Positions 1 through 14,321 of a DNA stretch of 64,000 nt are shown here, in pieces; position 1 is the stretch's first letter, and the number at the start of each line of letters is the position of its first letter. The position numbers and the translations under genes were made by a program. Under the pieces are notes generated by a model. That model worked only from the letters and a program-made list of their open reading frames with translations. It had not been told where the DNA came from and ran no database searches. Source of the stretch: Azotobacter chroococcum (GTDB lineage Bacteria > Pseudomonadota > Gammaproteobacteria > Pseudomonadales > Pseudomonadaceae); assembly GCF_004339665.1 (NCBI RefSeq), contig NZ_SMMU01000010.1, positions 85,014 through 149,013 on the forward strand, given 5' to 3'.

Positions 1-357
1 CTGCGCGCCGCCTGGCAGCTGCTGCCGCCCGGCGCACAGCTCAAGGCCCTGCACGTGCAGGAGGTCGCCACCATCCGTGCCGCGGACAATCCGGACGAGC
101 GCGCCTTCCAGCAGTCGCTCTTCGAGCGCTTCATCGGCGCCGAATTCACCGCCCTGCCGCCGCGCGCCGTGCAGTTCGGCCACGACTTCCAGAGCGGCGA
201 GCGCCAAGCCTGCCTGGATGCCGCGCTCGCCGACCAGGCCACGCAGCTGCTCGCCCTCGGCGGACACAGCCGCGACGCGCTGAGCGAGCGGCTGCTCGGC
301 AGCCTGACCCGTCACTACCTAGACAACCCGCCCTGCGACCTGCTGGTGGTGCGTTAG
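1..357 (+). CDS. Universal stress protein family, C-terminal part (5' end outside window)
   Basis: The reading frame is open from base 1 to the TAG at 355-357, so the start lies upstream of the window. The last 35 residues carry the typical UspA C-terminal nucleotide-binding signature: LALGGHSRDALSERLLGS, then a short helix and PPCDLLVVR, which corresponds to the G-x-S/R-G-x-x-x-x-LLGS...PVLVVR pattern of the family. Usp proteins bind ATP or act as stress-induced effectors in the cytoplasm. The specific role here cannot be read from the sequence. The stop codon overlaps the first base of an IS-like end (see the repeat at 357). Confidence 0.8.
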   Translation: MRAAWQLLPPGAQLKALHVQEVATIRAADNPDERAFQQSLFERFIGAEFTALPPRAVQFGHDFQSGERQACLDAALADQATQLLALGGHSRDALSERLLGSLTRHYLDNPPCDLLVVR

Positions 358-384
358 GGCCTGTTGACACTACTCCGCGACAGT
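357..384. repeat. Relic of an IS/MITE end after the usp stop codon
   Basis: GGGCCTGTTGACAC starts at the G of the usp TAG codon and is followed by CTCCGCGA. The same two blocks occur at 39617 (GGGCCTGTTAACGC then CTCCGCGAG). The start matches the ends of the complete palindromic element at 50718-50988. No opposite end is present, so this is a solo end or decayed copy. It sits between the convergent usp and parA-type genes. Confidence 0.45.
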
Positions 385-1154
385 CAGTCGGCCGCCTCCA
401 GCAGGTCGTGCAGCGCGACGAACTGTCGGGTCAGCTTGTGTCGCGGGTCGAGGTGGATCAGCGGCGTGCAGGCCTGGTGCGACTCGCGCATCTTCACCGA
501 GCTGCCGAGGTACACCGGCAGCAGCGGCAGCGCCTCGGCGATCAGCTCGTCGAGCATGCGTTGCGGCAGCGCCGCCTGCGGCAGGAACTGGTTGACCACG
601 ATGCCCTCGACCTGCAGATCCTCGTTGTGGTCCTCGCGCAGCTCGTCGATCTCGGCGAGCAGGCCGTACAGCGCCTGGCGCGAGAAGCTGTCGCAGTCGA
701 AGGGAATCAGCACGCGGTCGGCGGCGATCAGCGCGGAAACCGTGTAGAAATTCAGCGCCGGCGGGGTGTCCAGATAGATCCGCTCGTAATCCTCGGCCAG
801 CTCGTCGAGCAGTTTGCGCAGGCGGGTGATCTTGTGCTTGGCCTCCAGCTTGGGCTGCAGGCTGGCCAGCTCGGCCGAGGCGGTGATCAGGTCGAGGTTG
901 GCGAAGGGCGTCTCGGTCACCTTGACCTTCGGCCGTTTGCCCACCCCGCCGGCGAGGACCTGCTTGAAGAAGTCGGCGATGCCCAGCGGAATGGCCTCGC
1001 CGCAGAGTCCGCTGAGGTAGTGGGTGGAGTTGGCCTGGCTGTCTAGATCGACCAGCAGGGTGCGATAGCCTTCCGCCGCGCTCACCGCCGCCAGGTTGCA
1101 GGCGATGCTCGACTTGCCGACGCCGCCCTTCTGATTGAACACCACGCGCCGCAT
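384..1154 (-). CDS. ParA-family ATPase (orphan, no ParB neighbour)
   Basis: 256-residue MinD/ParA-type P-loop ATPase. The deviant Walker A KGGVGKSS lies at about residues 7-14 in [16 protein letters not shown], the [11 protein letters not shown] segment follows at about 38-48, and the Walker B-like LDTPPALN is about halfway. I start at 1154 because the 17 residues upstream are not family-like and this Met puts the P-loop at the usual distance. No parB, parS array or chemotaxis gene lies nearby, so it is not the chromosome-partition ParA. A near-identical protein occupies this spot in Pseudomonas genomes (between a usp and a LysR gene, as I recall). Its function is unknown; positioning of a protein or complex is the usual role of such orphans. 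Confidence 0.88.
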   Translation of the reverse strand: MRRVVFNQKGGVGKSSIACNLAAVSAAEGYRTLLVDLDSQANSTHYLSGLCGEAIPLGIADFFKQVLAGGVGKRPKVKVTETPFANLDLITASAELASLQPKLEAKHKITRLRKLLDELAEDYERIYLDTPPALNFYTVSALIAADRVLIPFDCDSFSRQALYGLLAEIDELREDHNEDLQVEGIVVNQFLPQAALPQRMLDELIAEALPLLPVYLGSSVKMRESHQACTPLIHLDPRHKLTRQFVALHDLLEAAD

Positions 1155-1223
1155 ACCGCTCCCTCCTTCCGGCCTGTTCGCTGCAGACTCCGCATTTAAC
1201 CCCATTTCCGCACGCGCGTGCGC

Positions 1224-2147
1224 CTATCCCTTGGTGGCCTCCCGCAGCGCCTGCGCCTCGCGCGCCTCCCGCTCGAGCAGCTCGGCGAAGCGCCGGACCA
1301 GCGGCGAGTCCTCATTCCGCCGGCGCACCAGCCACACCGCGGTAGTGGCGCCGGGATCGAGCAAGGTGCGGCAGACCACCCCGTCGATGCGCATGCGGCT
1401 GAACGAGGCCGGCAGCACGGTGACGCCCAGGCCGGTGGCCACCAGGCCGATCAGGGTCATGGCCTCGCTGGCCTCCTGGACGATGCGCGGTACGAAGCCG
1501 GCGGCTCGCGCCAGCTCGAGCAACTGGTCGTAGAGCCCGGTGCCGAAGCTGCGCGGGAAGAACACGAAGGGCTCCTCGCCCAACGCTGCCAGAGGCACCC
1601 CGTCGGCGCCGCCGGCCAGCGGATGGCCGACCGGCAGGACCACCACCAACGGCTCGGCGAACAGCTCCAGGGCCACCAGCTCCTCCGGCAGGGGCGCCAG
1701 CGGGCGCAGCACCCCGACCTGCAGCCGGCCCTCGTGGACCGCTTCGGCAACCCCGCGGCTGCTCAGCTCGCGCAGGTCCAGGTGCACCTCCGGACAGGCC
1801 TGGCGAAAAGCGCGGATCGCCCGTGGAATGGTCGAGGTGAAGGGCGCCGAGGACGTGAAGCCGACCTTCAGCTCGCCCAGCTCGCCGCACTGGGCGCGCC
1901 GGGCCACGGCGACCGCCTGCTCCAGCTGGGCCAGCACCTGGCGCGCCTCGGGCAGGAACAGCCGGCCGACCTCGCTGAGCGCCACCCGGCGGTTGGTGCG
2001 CTCGAACAGGCGCACGCCAAGCTCCTCTTCCAGTGCCTGGATCTGCTGGCTCAGGGGCGGCTGGGAAATGCCCAGCTGTTCGGCGGCACGGCCGAAGTGC
2101 AGCTCCTCGGCGACGGCGATGAAGTAGCGCAGGTGGCGGAGTTCCAT
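1224..2147 (-). CDS. LysR-family transcriptional regulator, YnfL-like
   Basis: 307 residues. The N-terminal winged HTH begins MELRHLRYFIAVAEELHFGRAA and continues with LGISQPPLSQQI, the canonical LTTR recognition region (residues about 1-60). The remainder is a periplasmic-binding-like effector domain. I use the Met at 2147; the seven residues before it (MRINGAA) are outside the family N terminus. It is divergent from an MFS transporter gene that closely resembles E. coli YnfM, and ynfL/ynfM have the same divergent arrangement, so it probably controls that transporter from the shared 131-bp intergenic region. The effector is unknown. Confidence 0.9.
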   Translation of the reverse strand: MELRHLRYFIAVAEELHFGRAAEQLGISQPPLSQQIQALEEELGVRLFERTNRRVALSEVGRLFLPEARQVLAQLEQAVAVARRAQCGELGELKVGFTSSAPFTSTIPRAIRAFRQACPEVHLDLRELSSRGVAEAVHEGRLQVGVLRPLAPLPEELVALELFAEPLVVVLPVGHPLAGGADGVPLAALGEEPFVFFPRSFGTGLYDQLLELARAAGFVPRIVQEASEAMTLIGLVATGLGVTVLPASFSRMRIDGVVCRTLLDPGATTAVWLVRRRNEDSPLVRRFAELLEREAREAQALREATKG

Positions 2148-2278
2148 GGCGGCCCCATTGATTCGCAAGACATATCAAACCAGTCGAACAATATATTGGA
2201 ATCGAGAATATCGCCTCACCTATCCTGAGCGGCATCCCGCCGGACCGCCGGCCGGCCATCGCCCGCACCGAGGTCGAG
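2148..2278. promoter_or_regulatory. Divergent LysR/MFS intergenic region
   Basis: 131 bp between the divergent LysR and MFS genes. The part at about 2160-2215 is clearly more AT-rich than its surroundings (ACATATC, CAATATATTGG and GAATATCG words), as expected for back-to-back promoters and an LTTR site. CAATATATTG at about 2189-2198 is a 10-bp perfect palindrome. I cannot assign individual -10/-35 boxes with confidence. Confidence 0.45.
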
Positions 2279-3520
2279 ATGAACACCCTTGCCGCCCAGC
2301 CCGTACCCGCCTGCAGCGCAGCCGCTCCCCTGATCGAAAAGGGCACGGCGCAATTCCGCCGCACCAACTGGGCGCTGTTCGCCGGCGGCTTCGCTACCTT
2401 CGCCCTGCTCTACTGCGTGCAGCCGATGCTGCCGGTGCTTTCCGCCGCCTTCGCCCTGAGTGCGGCGCAGAGCAGTCTGGCGCTGTCGATCTCGACCATC
2501 ACCCTGGCCGTCGGCCTGCTGCTCACCGGCCCGCTGTCCGACGCCATCGGCCGCAAGCCGGTGATGGTCGCGGCGCTCTGCGCGGCGGCGCTGTTCACCC
2601 TGCTCGGTCCGCTGATGCCCGGCTGGCATGCCCTGCTCCTGATGCGCGCACTGGTCGGCCTGTCGCTCAGCGGCCTGGTGGCGGTGGCGATGTCCTACCT
2701 CAGCGAGGAGATCCACCCCCAGCATCTGGGCCTGGCCATGGGCCTGTACATCTCCGGCAACGCCTTGGGCGGGATGAGCGGCCGGCTGGTCAGCGGCGTG
2801 CTGCTGGACTTCTTCTCCTGGCAGGCGGCGCTGGCCGCCCTCGGCGCTCTGGCGCTGCTCGTGGCACTGGCGTTCTGGCGCCTGCTGCCGGATTCGCGGC
2901 ATTTCCGCGCGACGCCGCTGAGCTTCGCCAACCTGGCCCACGGCCTGCGCCTGCACCTCTCCGACCGCGGCCTGCCCTGGCTGTTTCTCGAGGCCTTCCT
3001 GCTGATGGGCGGCTTCGTCACCCTGTTCAACTACATTGGCTACCGCCTGCTCGAGCCGCCCTACAACCTCAGCATGAGCCTGCTCGGCACGCTCTCGGTG
3101 GTCTACCTGTCGGGCACCTACAGCTCGACCCAGGCCGGACTGCTGGCCGACCGCCTGGGCCGCCACCGGGTGTTCTGGCCGGCGATCCTGCTGATGCTCG
3201 GCGGCGTGCTGCTGACCCTGTGCGCCCCGCTGGGGCTGATCCTGGCCGGCATGCTGCTGTTCGCCTTCGGCTTCTTCGCCGCCCACTCGCTGGCCAGCAG
3301 CTGGGTCGGCCGCCGCGCCCTGCAGGCCCGCGGCCAGGCCTCGTCGCTGTACCTGTTCAGCTACTACGTGGGTTCCAGCGTGGCCGGCACGGCGGGCGGC
3401 TACTTCTGGCAGCACGGCGGCTGGACGGGCGTCGGCCTGTTCATCGCCGCGCTGCTCAGCCTGGCCCTGGGGGTGGCCCTGCATCTGTCGCGCCTGCCGC
3501 CGAAGCAGCCCAGCGCCTGA
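2279..3520 (+). CDS. ynfM: MFS transporter, YnfM-like
   Basis: 413-residue inner-membrane major facilitator protein with about 12 hydrophobic segments. The loop 2-3 signature GPLSDAIGRKPVMV lies at about residues 84-97. Long stretches parallel what I remember of E. coli YnfM: FATFALLYCVQPMLPVLS, YLSEEIHPQHLGLAMGLYIS, ASSLYLFSYYVGSSVAGT. The start ATG is preceded by GAGG six bases upstream. YnfM belongs to the arabinose-efflux-permease (AraJ-like) group and its substrate is not well defined. The divergent LysR gene is its likely regulator. Confidence 0.88.
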   Translation: MNTLAAQPVPACSAAAPLIEKGTAQFRRTNWALFAGGFATFALLYCVQPMLPVLSAAFALSAAQSSLALSISTITLAVGLLLTGPLSDAIGRKPVMVAALCAAALFTLLGPLMPGWHALLLMRALVGLSLSGLVAVAMSYLSEEIHPQHLGLAMGLYISGNALGGMSGRLVSGVLLDFFSWQAALAALGALALLVALAFWRLLPDSRHFRATPLSFANLAHGLRLHLSDRGLPWLFLEAFLLMGGFVTLFNYIGYRLLEPPYNLSMSLLGTLSVVYLSGTYSSTQAGLLADRLGRHRVFWPAILLMLGGVLLTLCAPLGLILAGMLLFAFGFFAAHSLASSWVGRRALQARGQASSLYLFSYYVGSSVAGTAGGYFWQHGGWTGVGLFIAALLSLALGVALHLSRLPPKQPSA

Positions 3521-3561
3521 GACAGGCCTTGCCCGGCAGCGCACAGCCGGGCTGGCCTGAG

Positions 3562-3590
3562 AGGGTGGAAAACGCGCGCAGCGCTTTTCC
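3562..3590. repeat. Intergenic hairpin repeat, AGGGTGGAAAACGCG type (copy 1)
   Basis: AGGGTGGAAAACGCGCGCAG followed by CGCTTTTCC, in which GGAAAA and TTTTCC can pair. The same motif, in a more perfect hairpin, follows hslU at 33154-33189. It lies in the 130-bp gap between the convergent MFS and hemE genes. It looks like a dispersed REP-type intergenic repeat and could also help termination. Confidence 0.5.
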
Positions 3591-3650
3591 GTCTGGGGCA
3601 CCGATGGCGGGAAAGGCCTGCGGCCGTTTCCCAGCCTACGGAAAGATGGC

Positions 3651-4718
3651 TCAGCGGTGATACTGCGCCGACAGCTCGTGCACCGCCTCGAAGAAGGCGC
3701 CGGCATGGGCCGGGTCGACCTCGGGGGTGATGCCATGGCCGAGGTTGAACACATGCCCCGTGCCTTCGCCGTAGCTGGCGAGAATGCGCGCCACCTCGGC
3801 GCGGATCGCCGCCGGGTTGGCATAGAGCACGCTCGGGTCCATGTTGCCCTGCAGGGCGACCCTGTCGCCGACGCGGGCGCGGGCGCTGCCGATGTCGCAG
3901 GTCCAGTCCAGGCCCAGCGCCTCGGCGCCGCTCTCGGCCATGGCCTCCAGCCACAGACCGCCGCCCTTGGTGAAGAGGATCACCGGCACGCGCCGGCCTT
4001 CGTGCTCGCGGAGCAGGCCGTCGATGATCCTTTTCATGTAGGCCAGGGAGAACTCCTGGTAAGCCGCCGACGACAGGCTGCCGCCCCAGGAGTCGAAGAT
4101 CTGCACCGCCTGGGCGCCGGCCAGGATCTGTCCGTTGAGATAGCTGGTGACCGCCCGGGCCAGCTTGTCGAGCAGGAGGTGCATGGCCTGCGGGTTGTCG
4201 TAGAGCATCGCCTTGGACTTGCGGAAGTCCTTGCTGGAGCCACCCTCGACCATGTAGGTGGCCAGGGTCCAGGGGCTGCCGGAGAAGCCGATCAGCGGCA
4301 CCCGGCCGTTCAGCTCGCGGCGGATGGTGCGCACCGCCTCCATCACGTAGCCGAGATCCTGCTCGGGATCGGGCACCGGCAGGGCCTCGATGTCCGCCAG
4401 GCTGGAGACCACCTTGCGAAAGCGCGGCCCCTCGCCGCTTTCGAAGTACAGGCCCTGGCCCATGGCGTCGGGAATCGTGAGGATGTCGGAGAAGAGGATC
4501 GCCGCATCCAGCTGCGGATAGCGGTCCAGGGGCTGCAGGGTCACCTCGCAGGCCAGCGCGGGGTTCATGCACAGACTCATGAAGTCGCCCGCCTTGGCCC
4601 GGGTCGCCCGGTATTCCGGCAGGTAGCGGCCGGCCTGGCGCATCATCCACACCGGGGTGACGTCGACGGGTTGCTTGAGCAGGGCGCGGAGGAAGCGGTC
4701 GTTCTTCAGGACAGTCAT
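3651..4718 (-). CDS. hemE: Uroporphyrinogen decarboxylase
   Basis: 355 residues, the normal size. HemE decarboxylates the four acetate side chains of uroporphyrinogen III to give coproporphyrinogen III in cytosolic haem synthesis. The two family signatures are present: [16 protein letters not shown] near residues 22-37 and [19 protein letters not shown] in the middle. The catalytic-type Asp lies in [15 protein letters not shown] start at 4718 (MTVLKNDRF), the standard N terminus; the extra 17 residues upstream in the open frame are not conserved. It is monocistronic-looking, downstream of gltBD with a terminator between. Confidence 0.97.
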   Translation of the reverse strand: MTVLKNDRFLRALLKQPVDVTPVWMMRQAGRYLPEYRATRAKAGDFMSLCMNPALACEVTLQPLDRYPQLDAAILFSDILTIPDAMGQGLYFESGEGPRFRKVVSSLADIEALPVPDPEQDLGYVMEAVRTIRRELNGRVPLIGFSGSPWTLATYMVEGGSSKDFRKSKAMLYDNPQAMHLLLDKLARAVTSYLNGQILAGAQAVQIFDSWGGSLSSAAYQEFSLAYMKRIIDGLLREHEGRRVPVILFTKGGGLWLEAMAESGAEALGLDWTCDIGSARARVGDRVALQGNMDPSVLYANPAAIRAEVARILASYGEGTGHVFNLGHGITPEVDPAHAGAFFEAVHELSAQYHR

Positions 4719-4769
4719 GGCAGGGTTCCAGCGAGAGAGTGCCGGGCATTTTCGCAAAGCCCAACGCAA

Positions 4770-4793
4770 AAGGCACGGCGGGTGCCGTGCCTT
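4770..4793 (-). terminator. Rho-independent terminator of gltBD
   Basis: Perfect 10-bp inverted repeat AAGGCACGGC / GCCGTGCCTT with the 4-base loop GGGT. Read on the minus strand the stem ends in GCCGTGCCTTTT, which gives a short U tract. It lies 37 bp after the gltD stop and before hemE. Confidence 0.8.
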
Positions 4794-4829
4794 CTTGCTG
4801 CCCGATGCCTGCGGCGTGCCGCGGCCGTC

Positions 4830-6278
<1,449 letters not shown>

Positions 6279-6354
6279 TCAAGCTGCAGCTGCAAGACAC
6301 ATCAGGATGAGCCGGCAAGCCTCGCGCCTTGCGCGAGGCTGCGGCCGAAGCTGC

Positions 6355-10800
<4,446 letters not shown>

Positions 10801-10998
10801 AGACACTCTCACCGGGCAGATTCTTTGCTTTCAAACAGTGCCTGCCTGCGCGACCGAGATCAGCCTCGCCGCCGGGCAGACAAAAAGGGCGACCATTGTC
10901 GCACACCCGACTACACACCACAAACGTCCGAGTCGTTTTCTCGTAGCAGGGTGTCGCGATCTTGAAAGATAAATCGAACCTGTCGTGTTAGAGCGATA
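10801..10998. other. gltB upstream region, no gene seen
   Basis: 198 bp between the damX-like gene stop and the gltB start, both on the minus strand. I see no ORF with family resemblance and no strong terminator. It should hold the gltBD promoter, but I cannot name its boxes. Confidence 0.4.
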
Positions 10999-12636
10999 TC
11001 AGCGCACGCCGGCCTCCTGCTGAATGCTGGCGAAGGTACGCGGCCAGGGCTTGCTCGACTGTACCGCCGCCGGCAGAGTCTTGATCGCCGCCTGCGCCTC
11101 GGCGCGACTGGCGAAACTGCCGTAGGTGACCACGAACAGCGGCTGCCCCTGATGCAGCTTGCGGAAATAGCGGTAACCTGCCCCCTGGGCACGCACGAAG
11201 GCCCTCGCACTGCTTTCCGAGCGCGTGCCCAGTACCTGCAGGGTGTAGCGCGAAGCAGCCTGAACGGCGGCAGCCGGCTGAGGCGCCGGTTTTGGCGCAA
11301 CCTGAGAAGGCGGGGTCGCCGGGGCCGGCTTCGCGGCGACCGGCGCAGCAGAAGCGGCCGGAGCCGGGACTGGCGCGACGGGCTTCGCCACAACCCGAGG
11401 CGCAGGAGCAGGCTGTGCGGGGGGCGAGACCGGCTTCGCGACGGCGGCTGGCGACTGAACCGCAGGCTTGGGCTGGGGTGCCGGCGCCGACTGCACCACC
11501 GCAGGCGCCCTGAGCGCAGGCTTCGGCGCCGGCGCTGACGGCGCGACCGGAGCCTGCGTGCTCGGCGCAAGCGCGGCAGTGGTGGTGGCCGCCACGACCG
11601 CAGCCGGACCGGCAATCCCGACATCCGCGACGTCCGCCTCGCTCGCCGCCTGGGCCAGCGGCTCGCGCAGCACCGGCTGGATTTCGTCCGCCACGGACTG
11701 CGAGGGCACAACATCAGCCGGCTCGGCAGCCGGAGCGCTCGGCGCCTCCGCCAGCGACTGCTGCGCCACAACCGGCGCCTCGTCTTCCGCTCCACCGCGC
11801 ACGAACCAGGCCGCAGCCACGGCCACGGCGACCACCGCCAGGGCCAACAGATGCTTCTTCGGCAGGATCAGGCCCGGCGAGTCGTCGTCCTCGGCGTATC
11901 CGGACTGCATCTCTTCATGCAGCAGCTCACGGGCGAGCCGGTTGACTTCTCCCGGCCAGCCACCGGACTCGTGGTGAATCGCCTCGATCTGCTCGTCGCT
12001 GAACACCCCGATATCGCTGCCCGCCCCCTCCAGACGCAGCGCCAGATATTCGCGCGTGTCATTCAGCGCATAGGGATTCAGCCGCAGCACATGGAAGCGC
12101 TCCTCGCCGTCAGCCAGAGACTGCAGGCGCGCCACCAGTTCCGGCTCGCCGAACAGGAACACGTGGGGCCGCCCCATGGCCGTGCCTGCAGCCAGGGCCA
12201 GCAGGGCATCGAGGGCGGCCGTTTCCAGCAACTCCGCATCGTCCACCAGAAGGTAGAGCTCCTGGCCCGTGGCAGCCAGTTGCTCGACCTGGCCCAGGAT
12301 CGATTGCTCGTCCGCATGCCCCAGCCCCAGCCCAAGGGCGATCTGCCGCAGCAAACCATCGACCCGCGCCGAGGCCCGTGCGGAAACCACGACGCACAGC
12401 ACCGACTGCTTGTTGCTGCTGGCCACCAGAGCCTGCCGCAAAAGCGTCTTGCCACTGCCCAGCGGCCCGCTGACCACCAGCAGCAAGCGACTGTAGCGGG
12501 CAAGGTGATGCAGTTGGCCAAGCACCTGCTTGCGCTGTGCCGGGAAGAACTTGAAACCCGGCGTTCGCGGCGCAAAGGGGTCGTGACTGAATTGGTAGTA
12601 GGTCAGGAGAGCTTCATCTGCATGCAAACTGGTCAT
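10999..12636 (-). CDS. DamX-like AAA ATPase with C-terminal SPOR domain
   Basis: 545 residues with three parts. An ExeA/GspA-like AAA domain occupies about 1-270, with Walker A SGPLGSGKTLLR near 57-68 and the Walker B-like LLVDDAELLE. A single membrane segment follows at about 283-300 (LLALAVVAVAVAAAWFVRGG). A long Ala/Pro-rich periplasmic linker ends in a SPOR domain (YTLQVLGTRSESSARAFV...YRYFRKLHQGQPLFVVTYG). SPOR domains bind denuded glycan strands at the septum, which suggests a cell-division or envelope role. It sits 7 bp after aroB on the same strand, like damX after aroB in E. coli; E. coli DamX lacks a full ATPase domain, so the symbol is not transferred. Confidence 0.88.
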   Translation of the reverse strand: MTSLHADEALLTYYQFSHDPFAPRTPGFKFFPAQRKQVLGQLHHLARYSRLLLVVSGPLGSGKTLLRQALVASSNKQSVLCVVVSARASARVDGLLRQIALGLGLGHADEQSILGQVEQLAATGQELYLLVDDAELLETAALDALLALAAGTAMGRPHVFLFGEPELVARLQSLADGEERFHVLRLNPYALNDTREYLALRLEGAGSDIGVFSDEQIEAIHHESGGWPGEVNRLARELLHEEMQSGYAEDDDSPGLILPKKHLLALAVVAVAVAAAWFVRGGAEDEAPVVAQQSLAEAPSAPAAEPADVVPSQSVADEIQPVLREPLAQAASEADVADVGIAGPAAVVAATTTAALAPSTQAPVAPSAPAPKPALRAPAVVQSAPAPQPKPAVQSPAAVAKPVSPPAQPAPAPRVVAKPVAPVPAPAASAAPVAAKPAPATPPSQVAPKPAPQPAAAVQAASRYTLQVLGTRSESSARAFVRAQGAGYRYFRKLHQGQPLFVVTYGSFASRAEAQAAIKTLPAAVQSSKPWPRTFASIQQEAGVR

Positions 12637-12643
12637 GGCTTTC

Positions 12644-13747
12644 TCAGTGACTGGTCTGTTCCATCAGCATCCGGTAGTCGGTATCCAGGGTAGCCTGCAA
12701 GGCCTCACGCGGGAAATCTCCAGTTACCACCGCCTCGCCCAGGCGCTTGAGCAGCACCAGCCGCAGCTGGCCGCCCAGCACCTTCTTGTCGACGGCCATG
12801 TGCCTGAGGAAATCATCTGCGGTCATTTCCGCCGGCGGCTCCACGGGCAGCCCTGCCCGCTGCAGCAGGCGGATGCTGCGATCGCGTCCGGCCTCGTCGA
12901 TCCAACCGAGGCGCCGGGACATCTCCAGAGCCATGACGGTGCCCGCAGCCACGGCCTCGCCATGCAGCCAGGAACCGTAGCCCATGTGGGTTTCGATGGC
13001 ATGACCGAAGGTGTGTCCCAGGTTCAGGGTGGCACGCACTCCCGTTTCGCGCTCGTCGGCGCCGACCACCTGCGCCTTGGCCGCACAGGAGCGGGCAATG
13101 GCCTCAGTCAGGGCCGCCGCATCCAGCGCACGAAGCGCCTCCATGTGCGCCTCCAGCCAGCCCAGGAAGGGCTCGTCGCAGATCAGGCCGTACTTGATCA
13201 CCTCGGCCAGCCCGGCAGACAACTCCCGCGCCGGCAGGGTAGCCAGGGTGGAGGTGTCGATCACCACGGCTTTCGGCTGATAGAAGGCGCCGATCATGTT
13301 CTTGCCCAGCGGGTGGTTGATGCCGGTCTTGCCCCCCACGGAGGAATCCACCTGGGACAGCAGGGTGGTCGGAATCTGGATGAAGTCGACCCCTCGCTGG
13401 TAGCAGGCGGCAGCAAATCCGGCCATGTCGCCGATGACCCCGCCGCCCAGGGCAATGAGGGTGGTACGCCGGTCGTGCCGCGCCTTGAGCAGGCCGTCGA
13501 AAATCTTCTGCAGGGTTTCCCAGTTTTTGAAGGCCTCGCCATCCGGCAGCACGATGGGGGTCAGATCGCAGCCGGACAGCACCCGCGCCAGCTTGTCCAG
13601 ATAGAGTGGCGCGACGGTCTCGTTGGTGACTATCGCCACCTGGCGGCCGGCCAGGTGCGGAACGATGCATTCCGCCCGACCGAGCAGATCGGCTCCAATA
13701 TAGATGGGATAGCTGCGCTCGCCGAGATCAACCTGTAACGTCTGCAT
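12644..13747 (-). CDS. aroB: 3-dehydroquinate synthase
   Basis: 367 residues, standard length. AroB converts DAHP to 3-dehydroquinate, step 2 of the shikimate pathway, using NAD and a divalent metal. The NAD-binding glycine motif is [21 protein letters not shown] at about 100-120, followed by [21 protein letters not shown]. The metal-binding His lie in [11 protein letters not shown] and LHGEAVAAG. The start ([18 protein letters not shown]) is canonical. It lies between aroK and the damX-like gene, an arrangement conserved in gammaproteobacteria. Confidence 0.97.
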   Translation of the reverse strand: MQTLQVDLGERSYPIYIGADLLGRAECIVPHLAGRQVAIVTNETVAPLYLDKLARVLSGCDLTPIVLPDGEAFKNWETLQKIFDGLLKARHDRRTTLIALGGGVIGDMAGFAAACYQRGVDFIQIPTTLLSQVDSSVGGKTGINHPLGKNMIGAFYQPKAVVIDTSTLATLPARELSAGLAEVIKYGLICDEPFLGWLEAHMEALRALDAAALTEAIARSCAAKAQVVGADERETGVRATLNLGHTFGHAIETHMGYGSWLHGEAVAAGTVMALEMSRRLGWIDEAGRDRSIRLLQRAGLPVEPPAEMTADDFLRHMAVDKKVLGGQLRLVLLKRLGEAVVTGDFPREALQATLDTDYRMLMEQTSH

Positions 13748-13798
13748 GAAAGCCCCCGCTTTGGAAAGGGCGCTAGGATAGCGCAGTTGCGTGCGGCT

Positions 13799-14317
13799 TT
13801 ACCGCGGCGGCAGTGTGTGCAGGCGATCGAGAATTTCTTCCACGACCATGCGCGGCGGACGCTCGTCGGTTTCCACCACCAGATCGGCAATCTCCCGGTA
13901 CAAGGGGTCCCGGACGAGCATCAGATCGCTCAGCACGCGCCCCGGATCGGCGGAGCGCAGCAGCGGACGGTTGCGGTCGCGGGACGTGCGCTCCAGTTGC
14001 TGGGCAACCGAGGCATGCAGGTAGACGATTCGCCCGCCCGCGCGCAGGGCGACGCGATTCTCGGGGCGCAGCACGGCACCGCCGCCCGTGGCGAGCACGA
14101 TGCCGTCATTGGCGCAAAGCTCTCCGATCATCGCCTGCTCGCGCTCGCGAAAGCCCGCCTCCCCTTCCACGTCGAAGATCCAGGGAATGTCGGCGCCGGT
14201 ACGCTGCTCGATTTCCTTGTCGGAATCCTTGAACGTCAACCGCAATTCTTTGGCAAGCAAACGCCCGATGGTGCTCTTGCCCGAGCCCATCGGGCCCACG
14301 AGGATCACATTTCGCAC
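13799..14317 (-). CDS. aroK: Shikimate kinase
   Basis: 172 residues starting at GTG ([23 protein letters not shown]). AroK phosphorylates shikimate at O3 with ATP. The P-loop GPMGSGKST is at about 8-16, the shikimate-binding [19 protein letters not shown] at about 32-50, and the Walker B-like GG in [14 protein letters not shown]. It begins 4 bp after the pilQ stop, so it is probably co-transcribed with the pilus operon and with aroB. Confidence 0.97.
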   Translation of the reverse strand: MRNVILVGPMGSGKSTIGRLLAKELRLTFKDSDKEIEQRTGADIPWIFDVEGEAGFREREQAMIGELCANDGIVLATGGGAVLRPENRVALRAGGRIVYLHASVAQQLERTSRDRNRPLLRSADPGRVLSDLMLVRDPLYREIADLVVETDERPPRMVVEEILDRLHTLPPR

Positions 14318-14321
14318 TGAC

